From the NCBI GenBank assembly GCA_036768485.1, contig JAVLUZ010000596.1, positions 186,001 to 250,000 on the forward strand: 64,000 nt of DNA, written 5' to 3'. The stretch comes from Mermis nigrescens. Its lineage: Eukaryota; Nematoda; Enoplea; Mermithida; Mermithidae. Position numbers and translations under genes: made by a program. The notes beneath the pieces were generated by a model, which searched no databases, was not told the origin of the DNA, and saw only the letters and a list, made by a program, of their open reading frames with translations. The first letter of the stretch is position 1; each line of letters opens with the position of its first letter. Shown here piece after piece: positions 9,845-20,999 of the stretch.

Positions 9845-10176
9845 ATGGACACGCCAACTGGTCATATTGATTATTGGGTGCTAGAGAAAAATAATAAATT
9901 TCATGAGGTTAGCACTTCTAAACCAATATCTGTAGAATATTTTGAATATGAGAGTCAAAGGATAGGTCATCACATGCAACATTGTGGTAATGATAAGGAA
10001 AAAACTGTAGGCCCCACCTGCTTACCTGTTGACGGATTTTGCACAGACACACATACAGTGTATGAAATTTATGGTTATTACTATTGTCAAAACTGCCTGG
10101 CAATTCGAAAAAATAAGAAAAAGGATCCTGAAGAAGCCTATTCATGGATTCAAACTAAAGAAACCTATATAAGATC
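9845..10176 (+). pseudogene. Polinton-type DNA polymerase B segment (partial, runs into gap)
   Basis: The open frame contains a GHHMQHCGN-like block, CLPVDGFCTDTHTVYEIYGY and a following C-x2-C-like element. This matches the conserved IQH-NG and DGF...NTVYEFxGC blocks that lie N-terminal to the catalytic domain in Polinton/Maverick-like protein-primed PolB proteins. The second Cys of the GC motif is replaced by Tyr. The catalytic polymerase motifs are not present; the frame runs into the assembly gap. A paralogous segment lies on the minus strand at 44435-44690. The family call comes from remembered motif patterns, so it is moderate. Confidence 0.5.
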
Positions 10177-10276
10177 NNNNNNNNNNNNNNNNNNNNNNNN
10201 NNNNNNNNNNNNNNNNNNNNNNNNNNNNNNNNNNNNNNNNNNNNNNNNNNNNNNNNNNNNNNNNNNNNNNNNNNNN
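10177..10276. other. Assembly gap (100 N)
   Basis: Exactly 100 N follow the PolB-like frame. This is a conventional scaffold gap of unknown true length, and it probably hides the rest of the PolB relic. Confidence 1.
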
Positions 10277-11659
10277 AAACAAAGGCATTGAGAAGCGGGC
10301 TGCATTTGATGTACAGCATGAAATTGTTTATGTAAATCTATTATTTTCTGTTACAGATGACCAAAGGTAATATGACGGAACAAAATAGAGACAAGATCAA
10401 TGTTTACTTATTATTGGATGTCAAACTAAATGTTAAAACCATATGTGCAATTCTCGGTAAGTAACTTTTTTGCTTGATTTTTAGTACCTAGTGTTTATAT
10501 ATATTATTTGGATAAAAAATCAAGTTGATCATTGCAGTCTCTTTTAGGTAACAGTATGGTGTTTCAAAATAACGTTTTACCGATAGTAATATCATAGCTT
10601 ATGAATAATTATTGATCAATTCAGTGTGAGACGACCAAATCGATTGAGGACCTATCTTTTTATATCTGATACCCAAGTTTACTGAGCGCACTCACCAAGT
10701 TTAAATAGAAAATAATGATCAGACAGTGATAGCCAACCATGCATGTTGGAACTTAGAGGTTTACACTATAGATGCAGAGCATAGCCAATCTTGGAGATAA
10801 AGCAATCACAAGGTCAAAAATGAGCTTTTCTGTGCCAAAATGATGTCAAAAGCTTGTATAAATACTGGAATAGTGGACAAATAATGTTAATCTCCAGTCT
10901 CTATATTTATGTATCTTTGAAGTAAATTCTTGATTGTCGTCCTTTTTAACTTGTATTTTATCTCATTTTTCCTGAGAAAACTATATATTTTTTAAGTGTG
11001 AGGTCTAGCTATATCCCAAAGCTATTATTGTGCATGTCTGGTGTATCTCCTCAGAATGGACATTCTCTGAGAAAATAAATTAAAATTTAAGTTAAAATAG
11101 GACAAAGGTAGAACATCTTTTCCAAAAGTACCTGAAATTGATCAGAAACTGTATGTTTAAAGTAGTTTATACATCCATAATCACCCGACCCTGAATGTGT
11201 TCGTGAGGATGCACCATTGGATCCCTCCAGCAGTGAAGTATATGTATTACACCATATTAATGCAGGTAAGTTCCATGATTAAAATATCAGTTAAAGTTTT
11301 TCATACTCAAATGTACTGTAAATTAATTGCTGCAAATTGCTTCAAATTGAATTTCTTTACACTTAATGTGGAGTTAGTGTCATATTTTTAAGGTTTACAA
11401 TCTGGTGGATGATGGAAAAATACATTTTTTGTCCTTTTTATTCTTTGCCTATTTTTCTGGTATAAAATAGGATGAGTTGCTCAAAAGAAAAATAAAGTTA
11501 GTTCCAAGGGTGCATGTCACAGCAAGTTTTATTTATATACACTCAATATTGAATTAATGTGTAGTCGTAAAGTTAAAATTTTGGGGTAAAATTGTGCTTC
11601 TACCCGGTTTTTTCCCATCATCTTCTTCCATTATGAGTCAGGGACGTGATCTTAGATCT
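10277..11659. other. AT-rich stretch, nothing recognised
   Basis: There is no reading frame with a recognisable domain, no clear repeats and no RNA gene. A CTGTTACAG site near 10351 and a GGTAAGTAAC site near 10455 look like a splice acceptor and donor. The short interval between them matches no known protein. Confidence 0.4.
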
Positions 11660-12432
11660 AAAAATGCTTTATGCTAATGTTTTTCTAAAAGTGTACTTCT
11701 AATATCAGGACCACAAATCTGACTTTGAATGTTCTTGACACTAGTGATGTAAAGCAGTTTACACCAAAATTTATTTGGCGTCTAGAGTATTAAACAAGGC
11801 TAACTATTTCTAAAAATGTATTCTTTACAATCAGGATCACCAATATGACTTTAAATTTCTCCTACACTAGTCATTTATACTGAATTACACTAAAATTTGT
11901 TTTGCATCTATATTGTTTGTAAGGAGCAACTTTTTTCCAAAAGTGCACTTCTTAAAATCAGGATCATGAATTTGTTTTCTATTTGTCTCAACACTAGTAA
12001 TATAGACTAGTTTACCCCAAATTTTATTTTGTGTCTAGAGAATTGCAGAAGGCTATTTTTTTCCAAAGATGTACTCCTTACAATCAGGATCACCAATATG
12101 ACTTTAAATCGCTTCTTCATTAGTGGTGTATACTAGTTTACACTAAAATTTGTTTTGCGTCTATATCCTTTGTAGAAGGCAACTTTTTTCAAAAGTGCAC
12201 TTTTCAAAATCAGGATCACAAATTTGACTTTAAATTGTCTCTACACTGGTAATGTAAATCAGTTTACGCCAAAATTTATTTCCTATCTAGTGCATTGTAG
12301 AAGGCTAATATTTTCCAAAAGTGTACTCCTTACGATCAGGATCACCTATTTGATCTTGAATATTCTCTACACTATTGGTGTAAAGTAGTTTACACTAAAA
12401 TTTATTTTGCGTCTAGAGCATCACAGAGATGG
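11660..12432. repeat. 126-bp tandem repeat with alternating dimer structure
   Basis: The landmark CAGGAYCAC/T recurs at 11706, 11832, 11959, 12085, 12211 and 12337, a spacing of 126-127 bases. Odd units share AAATTTG after the landmark; units 2 and 4 share CAATATGACTTTAAAT and GCACTTCTTAAAATC-type ends. The array is therefore built from about 252-bp dimers, a higher-order repeat as seen in satellite DNA. The MULE-like relic begins immediately to the right. Confidence 0.85.
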
Positions 12433-13319
12433 AGCCTTTTTAATAATTTGGTGCGATATTGATGCAACCAGTTTGTATGGAAGAATCATGGTTCAAAGCC
12501 ATTCCTGAAGAAAGTACCCCAGCTTAAGAAGTTTCTTTTTGATAGCTAGCAATGACAAACGTAATGGAGACTCAGAATTCAAGAGACTGGAGTACTGCCT
12601 GCTAGACAATGCTCTCAATCCTCTGGGATTTGTGCTTGTTTATTGAGTTGGGATAAAGCCATAGCACAGCCAATAATTCACGGCAATCCTATTTACAATT
12701 GAAGGCTGTTATTGTGATGAATTCTGGTTCATGGATTGTTGAGCCTATGGGGCTATATTGCCCATTGTCCGGCATTACTAAAAATTCAGCCAAAAATTTC
12801 AATAACATCTTAAATCCTGACAAGAGTGGAAGGAAATGCCACTGGACTGCGTGATTCTTTTGCTGTATTACTTATGTGAATACTTTTTGGGAGAATTGAT
12901 GTGTGGATTACACAGACTTGGGAATTTCAGATCGAAAGAACAGTTTGATTTGCAGCTGGCCCTTTACCTTAGCAGCAAGACCATTCTTGATACTGAAAAA
13001 ATCTTAAGCTATGTTAGGAATGAGCAAATGCATGAGAGTCCATTTATTGAATGTTGAGAAAAAATGAAGGCATTTATTATAGAGATCTGTTGTTAGCTGC
13101 GAAAGCACTGGCAAAGCTGCTCATTGAATCTGATGATGTTCACTGGTTGCAAAGACCGGAGTTTTTCTAATTAGTTCAAAGAATAGTGGTAAACCATTTA
13201 CAGTCCCCCTGTTTCATGAGGCAACTTGCAGTTGCCTATCAAACACTACCTGATGCCATATTTTAGGATCAAAGATAGCTATTTATAGACCAAACCTGAA
13301 TGCATGGAAGAAGCTGAAC
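12430..13319 (+). pseudogene. MULE-like transposase remnant
   Basis: Frame-shifted segments read in order FKRLEYCLLDNALNPLGF, then LSGITKNSAKNFNNILN, and then an open piece (12836-13057) beginning PLDCVILLLYYLCEYFLGEL and continuing with a GLHRLGNF-like block. The N-S-x-x-FN followed by PLD...L..LY...YF..E...G...LG pattern is known from Mutator-like transposases of invertebrates, C-terminal to the catalytic core. Stops and frame shifts show that it is dead. The catalytic acidic residues are not clearly placed. It continues into a PHD-finger segment on the same strand. Confidence 0.45.
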
Positions 13320-13907
13320 ATGGTATTACTGAAAAAGAATTATTCTAAGATGTTCAGTGCAAGAAAATCAGGTCAGAAAAGACCGCAACATGAAGATATA
13401 ACAAGACATTCGCATCAATGGCCCAATATTAGCACATTTCTAAACTCTCAGATAAGTGAATGCAAGACAGTCTGCTCAGATTCTAGTGCATTATTAATCT
13501 TGACATCCAGGAAGCAGGAAAGCACACTGCTGGAGGAAGCAGCTGATGCCCATATTGAGGTTTCTGTTAACACCTTTTGTGAATGCAATCATCATGATTC
13601 AAATGAGCCCATGATATGCTGTATGAAGGGCTTAAAATTGTGCAAACAGTGGTTTCATCACAGATGCAAGAATGTAGCGGACAGCATGTTTCCCAATAAT
13701 GAAAGATATTTGGAATGCAGCAGATGCTTTGCAAGAGATGTTCCTCAATGGTGTGGTCAAGTTGAAGAAGAAGCTAAGGAATGTTTGATGATAAATACTT
13801 GCCCCATTGACAACTCCCTTACAATGATCTATGTGCACTGCAAGAATTTTCATGAAACCCTGGAAAGGGTGATGATTAATTACATTAGTGATTGTGGGCC
13901 AATTTAA
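13320..13907 (+). pseudogene. PHD-finger C-terminal segment of the MULE-like relic
   Basis: A 195-codon open frame contains a C4HC3-type zinc finger around residues 87-145: C-x-C, then a Cys pair, LCKQWFHHRC, and a closing LECSRC. PHD fingers usually read histone H3 tails. Several invertebrate MULE-type transposases end in such a finger, so the link to the upstream relic is plausible. The segment upstream of the finger has a Ser/Gln-rich, low-complexity character. An independent host gene exon cannot be excluded. Confidence 0.5.
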
Positions 13908-14736
13908 GGGTGACAGGGCATAAATACACAGCATGGGATCTTTAAGGGATAACCAAAAAAAAGTTTTTGGGCTTGAAAACAATGTTTATGCATTAAAAGC
14001 TCAGTTTTTGAGCGTTTCTGGCGATTCTCCTTATTTGTAAATGTAAAAACACAAGAGAGCTTAAAAAATTTCAAAAAACTGTGAAATTGAGCATTTCATG
14101 TTATTTCACCACAATTTTCCGTTGATCTCTTTCCATAATTGTCATCAAAGTAGTTTTTTATTTTTCAAATTAATAAATAAAATAGTTAGATTAATAAACA
14201 AAATTCCTTTGCTTCGTAAAAGATGTGAATGTCTGAGTAATACATGGCAGGTACACAGGGGCGTGGGGATTCTATATCCCTGCTAATCTGACGGACCTCC
14301 AAAAATTGATAATTCTTACTATACTACTAGAATTGCAGTTTTTAATACTTTTTTGGTGATTTGACCCCATCCGCACCCTCCTAGAATTTTTAGCTGCCCG
14401 TGTGATGGCGGGTGGTAAATAACCAAATCACCGCACTTTGTTCACTCTTAAAAAAATCTGTGAAGTAATGCGAAAGTTGAGTATTATGTTCAGTAATCCA
14501 CAGAACTAAAACTAAATTTTAGTGTAAATTTATCAAAATTAAATTTTATGTTGAAACCTAGCAAAAAGTTAGTGTAATTAAGCGCTTGAAAACAGCTTGA
14601 ATTGAATTGCGCATAAATAGCTTGAGCCAAGTAGTATGATTTATTGCATTAGCAGTACATAAAGTCTCTCTCCCTCTTACTTTAAATGAGTACATGCAAA
14701 TGTCACTTATGTGCTGGTCTCGCTCTCAGGCATTGT
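13908..14736. other. Non-coding; possible deleted A-family copy
   Basis: Nothing coding is seen. A 150-bp piece at about 14254-14406 starts CACAGGGGCGTGGGG and ends GCTGCCCGTGTGAT. This resembles both ends of family A with the middle deleted; the flanking 8-mers match at six of eight positions. Confidence 0.3.
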
Positions 14737-16222
14737 CAGTGGCATAGCCAAGTGAGGGGGAGCAGAACCGTATCCAGGATTTTGTTCTTTTGGGGGAACA
14801 AATATACATTTTTTAAAATGAGGGGGGACTAAAGGATGAATTAAAAAAGTGGTTTGCAATTACTGAAGTTGTGCAGTTTGTGAATTTTCCTACTCAGTTA
14901 CCCTAAATATTGTGAGAAAAAAGATTTTAACATTACAACACAAAATTGAAATGTGTACGTCAGTGAAAGATGCAGATCAAACAATTCCTAAGTAGTTTTG
15001 TTTGAAACTTGCTTTGTTTTAGAAGATGAGACTTTTGATTAATCTTATAAAATAGATTAAAATTTGGATCATATGATGGTAAATATGTTAAAAATCCTCC
15101 ATACTCTCCTGCTTCTATGCAATTGCTTTTATAAAAATTCCTCAAATTCAAGAGGGAAGCTGCCTCCTACCCTATCTCTCTTATTTGTTTCCATAGTTTC
15201 ATAAACTTGACCCGAATGGGCGTAAGAGCAAAAGAATATTATAATGTGTCCTTATGCTTTAATTTTCTCTTTTAAAATTTACATGATGTTTTCTTTCATC
15301 AATTAACTTGATGCTGTATTAAAATAAAAAATTTTATGGGCAAGTTGTGCGATGCTGCAACAATTTTTGCAGCCATATCCAGTTGCATTATCACATTGCT
15401 GTCTATGCTCCTCTTGAAGCTGAAGTAATTGTTATACATGCTTGCAACTTCCATGTGCAGCTTGTTCTTTATAGGAATATTTATTTTGTTTTCAAAACGT
15501 AAATTGTCAGAAAACAATATGTTAGGAAGTCAGTACTATTCTCTTTTGAAGCTAAGTGAAAGAGGCTTAATTAATAATTTTTAACTATTAACTAAGTTCA
15601 GACCATGTCCTGGAGGATAAATGGGCATGTGCCACCCTCCTGATGAAATCTGAGAACAGCTTTTTCCTTTATTCTAACTTCGCCTTTTAGTTGTAAAATG
15701 CAAAAAAATTTGGCGTCTAACACCAAATTTCAAAATTATAATTAGAATACAGATAATCCTGAGCACAAAGTTCAAACACCCCATTTTAGTCTTTATACAA
15801 CCTAAAGCGTATTTTGCATCTAAGCGTTCTGTACTTAAAAGGCTTTATGCAGAAAATGAAATTTGTTAAAGAAGCAAGAATGATAGTAATTTTTTGGCAT
15901 TAATTATGATTTTGCTGATGAACTTTAATCATTTTTAGAGTGAATTCAGAACTGTGATTTGACTGATTTTATAAAAATTTAGATGTTCAGATCCAAAAGT
16001 GTATTGCACTTTTCACAAAATATTTCTGGACACTGCTGGGGTGACCTTTGAGCACACCACCCCAGCAGAAAGCCACACCCTAAAGTAGATAGTTTCCATC
16101 CTCACCATATTCAAGGTATCCGAGCAGCCAAATTTGCTAACCAAAATTCATTCATTGGTCCCCACTTATGTTTGAAAAATCTTTGCTGTGCCCCCACCTT
16201 CAAATGAAATCCCGGGAATAGG
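14737..16222 (-). mobile_element. Old F-family-like DNA element, ends uncertain
   Basis: The left side carries CAGTGGCATAGCC and CCGTATCCAGGATTTTG, both typical F-family end words. The right side ends with CCCGGGAATAGGCCTG. An internal part near 15930-16070 is similar to a part of the F3 element near 52450-52600 (same order of AGAACYG, GATTT and the TTTCTGG...CTGC block). No matching target duplication could be found, so the boundaries are approximate and the copy is old. Confidence 0.35.
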
Positions 16223-16261
16223 CCTGATCAAGGCTTAAATAGGTACTATTATCAGTTCTAT

Positions 16262-16272
16262 ATTATTATTAT

Positions 16273-16309
<37 letters not shown>

Positions 16310-16330
16310 GTGATTACTATTATTATTAAA
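16262..16330. repeat. (ATT)n microsatellite, imperfect
   Basis: A run of TTA/ATT triplets with two short interruptions. Confidence 0.9.
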
Positions 16331-16379
16331 CTATTAAATTAATCAAGTTATTTTGAATATGGAATATGATTAGGTGGCA

Positions 16380-17010
16380 GACCAGCAGTATAAGAATTGA
16401 GGGGGTGGGTTTAAGTGCGTTTTTGAATTAGAAATTGTGGATCTGCATCAAAAACATAATTTTTTGGTGTGCTGGACCATGTTTTATCTTTATTGAGCAT
16501 GAATAAGACTAAAAAATTTCGAAAAAAATAAAAAAGGCTTAGGCAAATCGAACAATATACATTCAGGTCACAACCCTACGTGGGCAGCAAAAAAATTATG
16601 GGGGAGGGTGCAAGATTTTTTGAAAGTCAAAAAATGGCTTTAAAAATGGTGGTAGGGCAATAAAAACACCATTTTTTGACGTTTCTCATCAAGCACTATC
16701 CATTGGCATCAGAAAAATGCGAAAAGAATGAAAAAAATTTTTCAAAAATTGAATTCTGGGGGGGGTATTTTGATTTCTGGGGGGGGGTATTTTGGCTTCT
16801 GGGGGGAGTGCATACCCCCCAAAACCCCCCCACGCCCAGGTGTGGTGACAACATATTGACACATTTGAGCAAATAGATAGCTAGAAATGCTTTGCTTTTT
16901 CTACAAATTTTTACAAAAAGTTTTGAAACTTTAAAAAACTCACAAATTCTTGTGGAGTGAAAAAATTTTTGCAAGGAGGGGTTGGGGAGTTTTGGGCACA
17001 CATGGATGTG
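16380..17010 (+). mobile_element. E-family element with A-family copy nested inside
   Basis: Both flanks of the inserted A copy match the E-family copy at 43287-43685. The left side has the GTTTT...GAGCAT...AAAAAATAAAAA block; the right side has TTGAGCAAATAGATAGC and the GTGGAGTGAAAAAATTTTT block. The A copy therefore jumped into an existing E element. The outer ends are approximate. Confidence 0.5.
16575..16844 (+). mobile_element. A-family element (A1), TSD GTCACAAC
   Basis: The ends are CCTACGTGGGC and CGCCCAGGTGTG, imperfect inverted repeats. The flanks are GTCACAAC (left) and GTGACAAC (right), a target duplication with one difference. Internally it shows the family landmarks TCAAAAAATGG, CACTATCCATTGGCATC and the G-run GAATTCTGGGGGGGG. 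It is non-coding. Confidence 0.85.
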
Positions 17011-17051
17011 TTACAAGTGAGAGAGGGTACTAGCGTATGTGATATTGAAAG

Positions 17052-17365
17052 GTATCTGTCCCCCTTCCCCCTCTCAAAAAAATTTTCACCCTCTGACCCC
17101 GCAAAAATTTTTCCATCCCTCCCCTAGATTTGGTGATTTTTTAGAAGTTCCCAATTTTTATTTGCTATCTACTTGCTCAAAACTGTCAAATTTTTGGCGC
17201 GTTGCACCATGATACTCTTGTTTTGATTATATTTTGTTAAATTTGTATCAATTTTTTTAATTTTTTTTGACAAATTTTGCTTTTATGCTCTAGAAAAATA
17301 GAACATTATCAGAAACGCTAAAAAACAATGTTTTGATGCGTACCTACCATTTTTGGAACAAAAAA
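17052..17365 (-). mobile_element. E-family element, inverted copy
   Basis: The segment is the reverse complement of the core of the 43287-43685 copy: CCCC...AAAAATTTTTC, then GCTCAAAACTGTCAAA, GGCGCGTTGCACC and AACATTATCAGAAACGCTAAAAAACA. Target duplications were not resolved. Confidence 0.5.
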
Positions 17366-17726
17366 TGCACTTTACAGGCTTAACTCTTAGAATTTCCATG
17401 CTTTGCATGCATGGTTTTTTTACTCTATCCAGGCTTAGCTATACAATCACTCTGACTAAAATACATTGCTATGTAGCCTTTCTGAGGCTAAGAAAACTAG
17501 CAGTAGTAACATGGGGTACCTTGGGGGTATATGATGAAGGATGCTTGCTAAGTGCACATGCACTAAATACAAAATTATGACATATTACGATCACACAAGC
17601 AAGTTGACATCATTATACCCCTGAGGAAAGCCACAGTACCTTAATTTATTGGGCGCCCCTTCCTGCACCAAATTAGTTTGGGGGCATCCACAATGCAAAG
17701 AGAAGCCAGTTACAAGCAGCAATTGC
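17366..17726. other. Nothing recognised
   Basis: Non-coding AT-rich DNA with a short GGGGGCATCC-like stretch; no domain, element end or RNA gene seen. Confidence 0.35.
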
Positions 17727-17860
17727 ACTAAAATTATGTAAATACACCACTAAGCTTTATAGACCCCGGATCAAGATTTGCATTGCGCTAAAATTAAGTA
17801 GATACATGTTTAATGACCAATAAGCGTTCTGGCTTCCAGATTAGGATTATGAGATAGACC

Positions 17861-18023
17861 CACACATGAGCGTGGGGGGTTTGGGGGGTATGCACCCCCA
17901 GAAGTTGAAATACTTCCCAGAAATTGAAATACCCCCCCCAGAAAATTTTTTTTGCTTTTTTAGCAATTTTTTGATGCCATTGATAGTGCTCCCCTTCCAG
18001 AATTTTGGTGCTGCCCATCTATG
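17861..18023 (-). mobile_element. A-family element, internally deleted (A2), TSD GATAGACC
   Basis: The ends are CACACATGAGCG and GCCCATCTATG. The flanking 8-mer GATAGACC is perfect on both sides. The copy is about 100 bp shorter than the full length through an internal deletion, and it lies in the opposite orientation to its neighbour A3. Confidence 0.85.
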
Positions 18024-18031
18024 GATAGACC

Positions 18032-18292
18032 CATACGTGGGCAGCAAGAAAATTCTGGAAAGGGTGCTAGATTTTTTGAAGGTCGAAAAATGGCCTTAAA
18101 AATGGTGGTATGGCGATTAAAACACCATTTTTCGACGTTTCTCATCAAGCACTATCCATTGGCATCAAAAAATTGCGAAAAAAACGAAAAAAATTTTCAA
18201 AAATTGAATTCTGGGGGGGGTATTTTGATTTCTGGGGAGGTATTTTGGTTTCTGGGGGGTGCATACCCCCCCAAACCCCACGCCCAGGTGTG
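18032..18292 (+). mobile_element. A-family element (A3), TSD GATAGACC shared with A2
   Basis: It begins CATACGTGGGC exactly one 8-bp duplication after the end of A2 and ends CCCAGGTGTG, followed by GATAGACC again. The three identical 8-mers flank two oppositely oriented copies, which argues for two separate insertions at the same target. Confidence 0.9.
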
Positions 18293-18420
18293 GATAGACC
18301 GCCCTAAAATTATGTACATACACCTTTAATGACCACTAAGCTTTTGGGCCCCCAAATTATGGTATAAATCAATTTTAGGTCACATTATGCTAAAATTATT
18401 TATTTAATGCTTATTAGCAC

Positions 18421-20999
18421 ATCCTCTGTTTATCAACTGAGCTAGTTTATTTTGCTTCAGTTTACAGAATTAGGTAAGACTTTTTCTTCAAAATTTTTAC
18501 CCTTACCCTCAATTAGAATTATTTGATTGTAAACAATTGTTATATTTTTCAATTTTCAATCAAACTAATCAAAATTAAACTATCAGCATAAGCATTAACT
18601 AAAACTGTGTAAAACAGTAAAATACCAATGTTAAGTAAATATCTAAATTAGCAAAATGCATTAAGTTTTAATAAAGGTTTTGTGCAAATCTTTTTTCAGT
18701 TGTATGTTATCAATCTTCATATATAATTTATGGATTATCAAATCAGATAAATTGAGGTCCTTGATTTGATTTTCGATTTCTCGCATGAAAAATCAAAATC
18801 CAGTTATTTTACGTTTTCCATGTTGTGCAAATGTTTCATTCTCCAGTCTTGCTTCATTTTTGTAGTACACCTTTGCACTCAGTGTGAACCAAGTCCGAAA
18901 AATATCAGCAAAGTCGGATTTCAACTTATATTTGAAAACTTTTCCTGAAAATAAGAATAAAAATGTTTTAATATTTAGCAAGTAAAAAAGTTATTGTTCT
19001 TAAATAGTATGAGAGTTAGAAGCCCGCTTGCTTTGTAACATTATCAATTCATCACATTACAAAATCTATATTGAATATAATTTTCAGTAAATAAGTGATA
19101 AAATTAGCCATAGCAAAATGGAGAACAATAAATACACCTTTTTTAACATAGTCAGAAAAATTGCCCATCTCATGTGTATAAAAAACGTTTATCAATAGTA
19201 CTGTCATCTAAATGTATATTACACATCTGCAAAAATAACAATGTTTTTTGATAATCTCAAGTAAAAAGATGAAAAAATTTCTTTGTTTGTTTTTAAAAAA
19301 AAAATAAAGCGCAAAATGTTATACTCCTTTGATTCTCAATACACTTTTTAATGTGAAAACAATTTTATTAACATAATGAATAATAAACAAATTTTCAATA
19401 CACTATGCTGAAATAGTTTTAATAACTCAACAAACAAATTACAATTAGAATAACTGCATTAATACAATTTATATTCAAATTAAACAAACTTTTAAACAAA
19501 ACAAAAGCAAAAATACCATATAAAACTGCTATGTCAAATAAAAAAATTCAAAAAATGCACAGAAAAAAACATAAAATTATTTCTTAATATAATTAACTGA
19601 ACCATACAATTGAAATAGCATGAAGCACAGATATACAAGTGGAAGGGACTAAATTTTTAATAGTAACTTGAACAGGTTTCTTATCCAGAACTTTTTTCAA
19701 TAATACCAACCTGTAATGTAAGACAAAATATATGCAAATAAAACTATAAAACTGACTTTTTTGGAATAAATCCACTATTGTAAAAAATAAAATTAAGAAT
19801 ATGAGTACAATTATAAATAAATCTCCAGGCAAAAATTAATAATAAAAAATTACTTTGGCAACAACGTCGCACATTCACTACAAAATTTTTAAACTCTTCG
19901 AAGTCCATAATAATTTATTAATCAAATAGAGTTTACCTTCAAAAAATCATCTCATATGGTTTATCTGTATTGACTTAGAAAAAATGATGTAACTGGGTTG
20001 CACTTTTTCAAAAGGTTAAAGGCATAATGAAAGTTTGCAAATTCATATTTTGTTATTAAAATGAGAAATTGAAAATATAAAACTTTTTCTGTTTACTCAA
20101 AAAACCCTAAAAACGCAACTAGGATCACAGTTTTTAATGTAGGCGACATAAGATAAGAGAGATAGGAAGATCATCTTTTAAGCTCACTGAGATCAAAAAA
20201 GAGAACAATGTGATTTTTTGTAAAAAAGTGTTATAGGTCACACAAAAAACACTAAAACAAAGTGAGCTAGAGCTAGGGTCATGGTCCTGAACGCGTGTTG
20301 CATCAAATAAGATAGATAAGAAGATCCAGAATGACTGCCGTAATTGCAAAAACTTTTAGAGGGTCACTTGATTACTCTGTTAAGCCTACCAAATTGAAAA
20401 AGATCATGTGATCTAACAAAAATATTTTATGGCTCATGCTTATTAGTTTTTATGCTTTATGACTAAGAAAGATAGGAATGGCTACAACCACACTCCAATG
20501 GGCCCTGATAAATTTTTAAGCCTTTATTTTTCCTGTAAATTATCTGTACTTACACTACTTCCATATAGTTAGCAAGCATCATTCCTCTAGGGGCTGAATT
20601 TTTGGTATGCTGTATAGGATTTTCAAAGCTTTACACCAACCAGACCCCTGTATTCAGCTGTTGCCCATGCATGCTGGTCATCCTGAAAACCCAATTTTTC
20701 ATTGTTCTGTAATTCAGCATTAAATCTCTGTGTTGACTTTACCATTAGGAAAGCTATCTCAAAAATTAAAAGGCTAGCCATTCATTATCTTAGTTTCAAC
20801 CTCAAGTCTCAACCTGCTTGCAAAAATTGTTGAAATCCGTTCTAAACATACAAGTGCATCTGCTGTAGAAGTGCAATGAAGTGCTCATGTATGCTGTTCT
20901 GTATTTTTTCCTTATTGTTGTTTGAATTCAAACTTTGATGCATTTGTACATGTACAAAGACAGTCTCAAAAAGTCTTTATAGATTTACTGACTGTACAT
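18421..20999. other. AT-rich stretch, nothing recognised
   Basis: Very AT-rich DNA. All reading frames are short and without domain signatures. No tandem repeat, element with clear ends or RNA gene was recognised. Confidence 0.4.

Larger units (their letters stand above)
17727..18420. repeat. Short tandem repeat (about 60-90 bp units) split by two A copies
   Basis: GCNCTAAAATTATGTANATACA-like words recur at 17727, 17789, 18301 and, degenerate, near 18389. Each is followed by a TAAGC..T block. Removing A2 and A3 brings the second and third units together at a spacing of 72 bases, so the pair of elements inserted into a pre-existing small tandem array. Confidence 0.55.
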
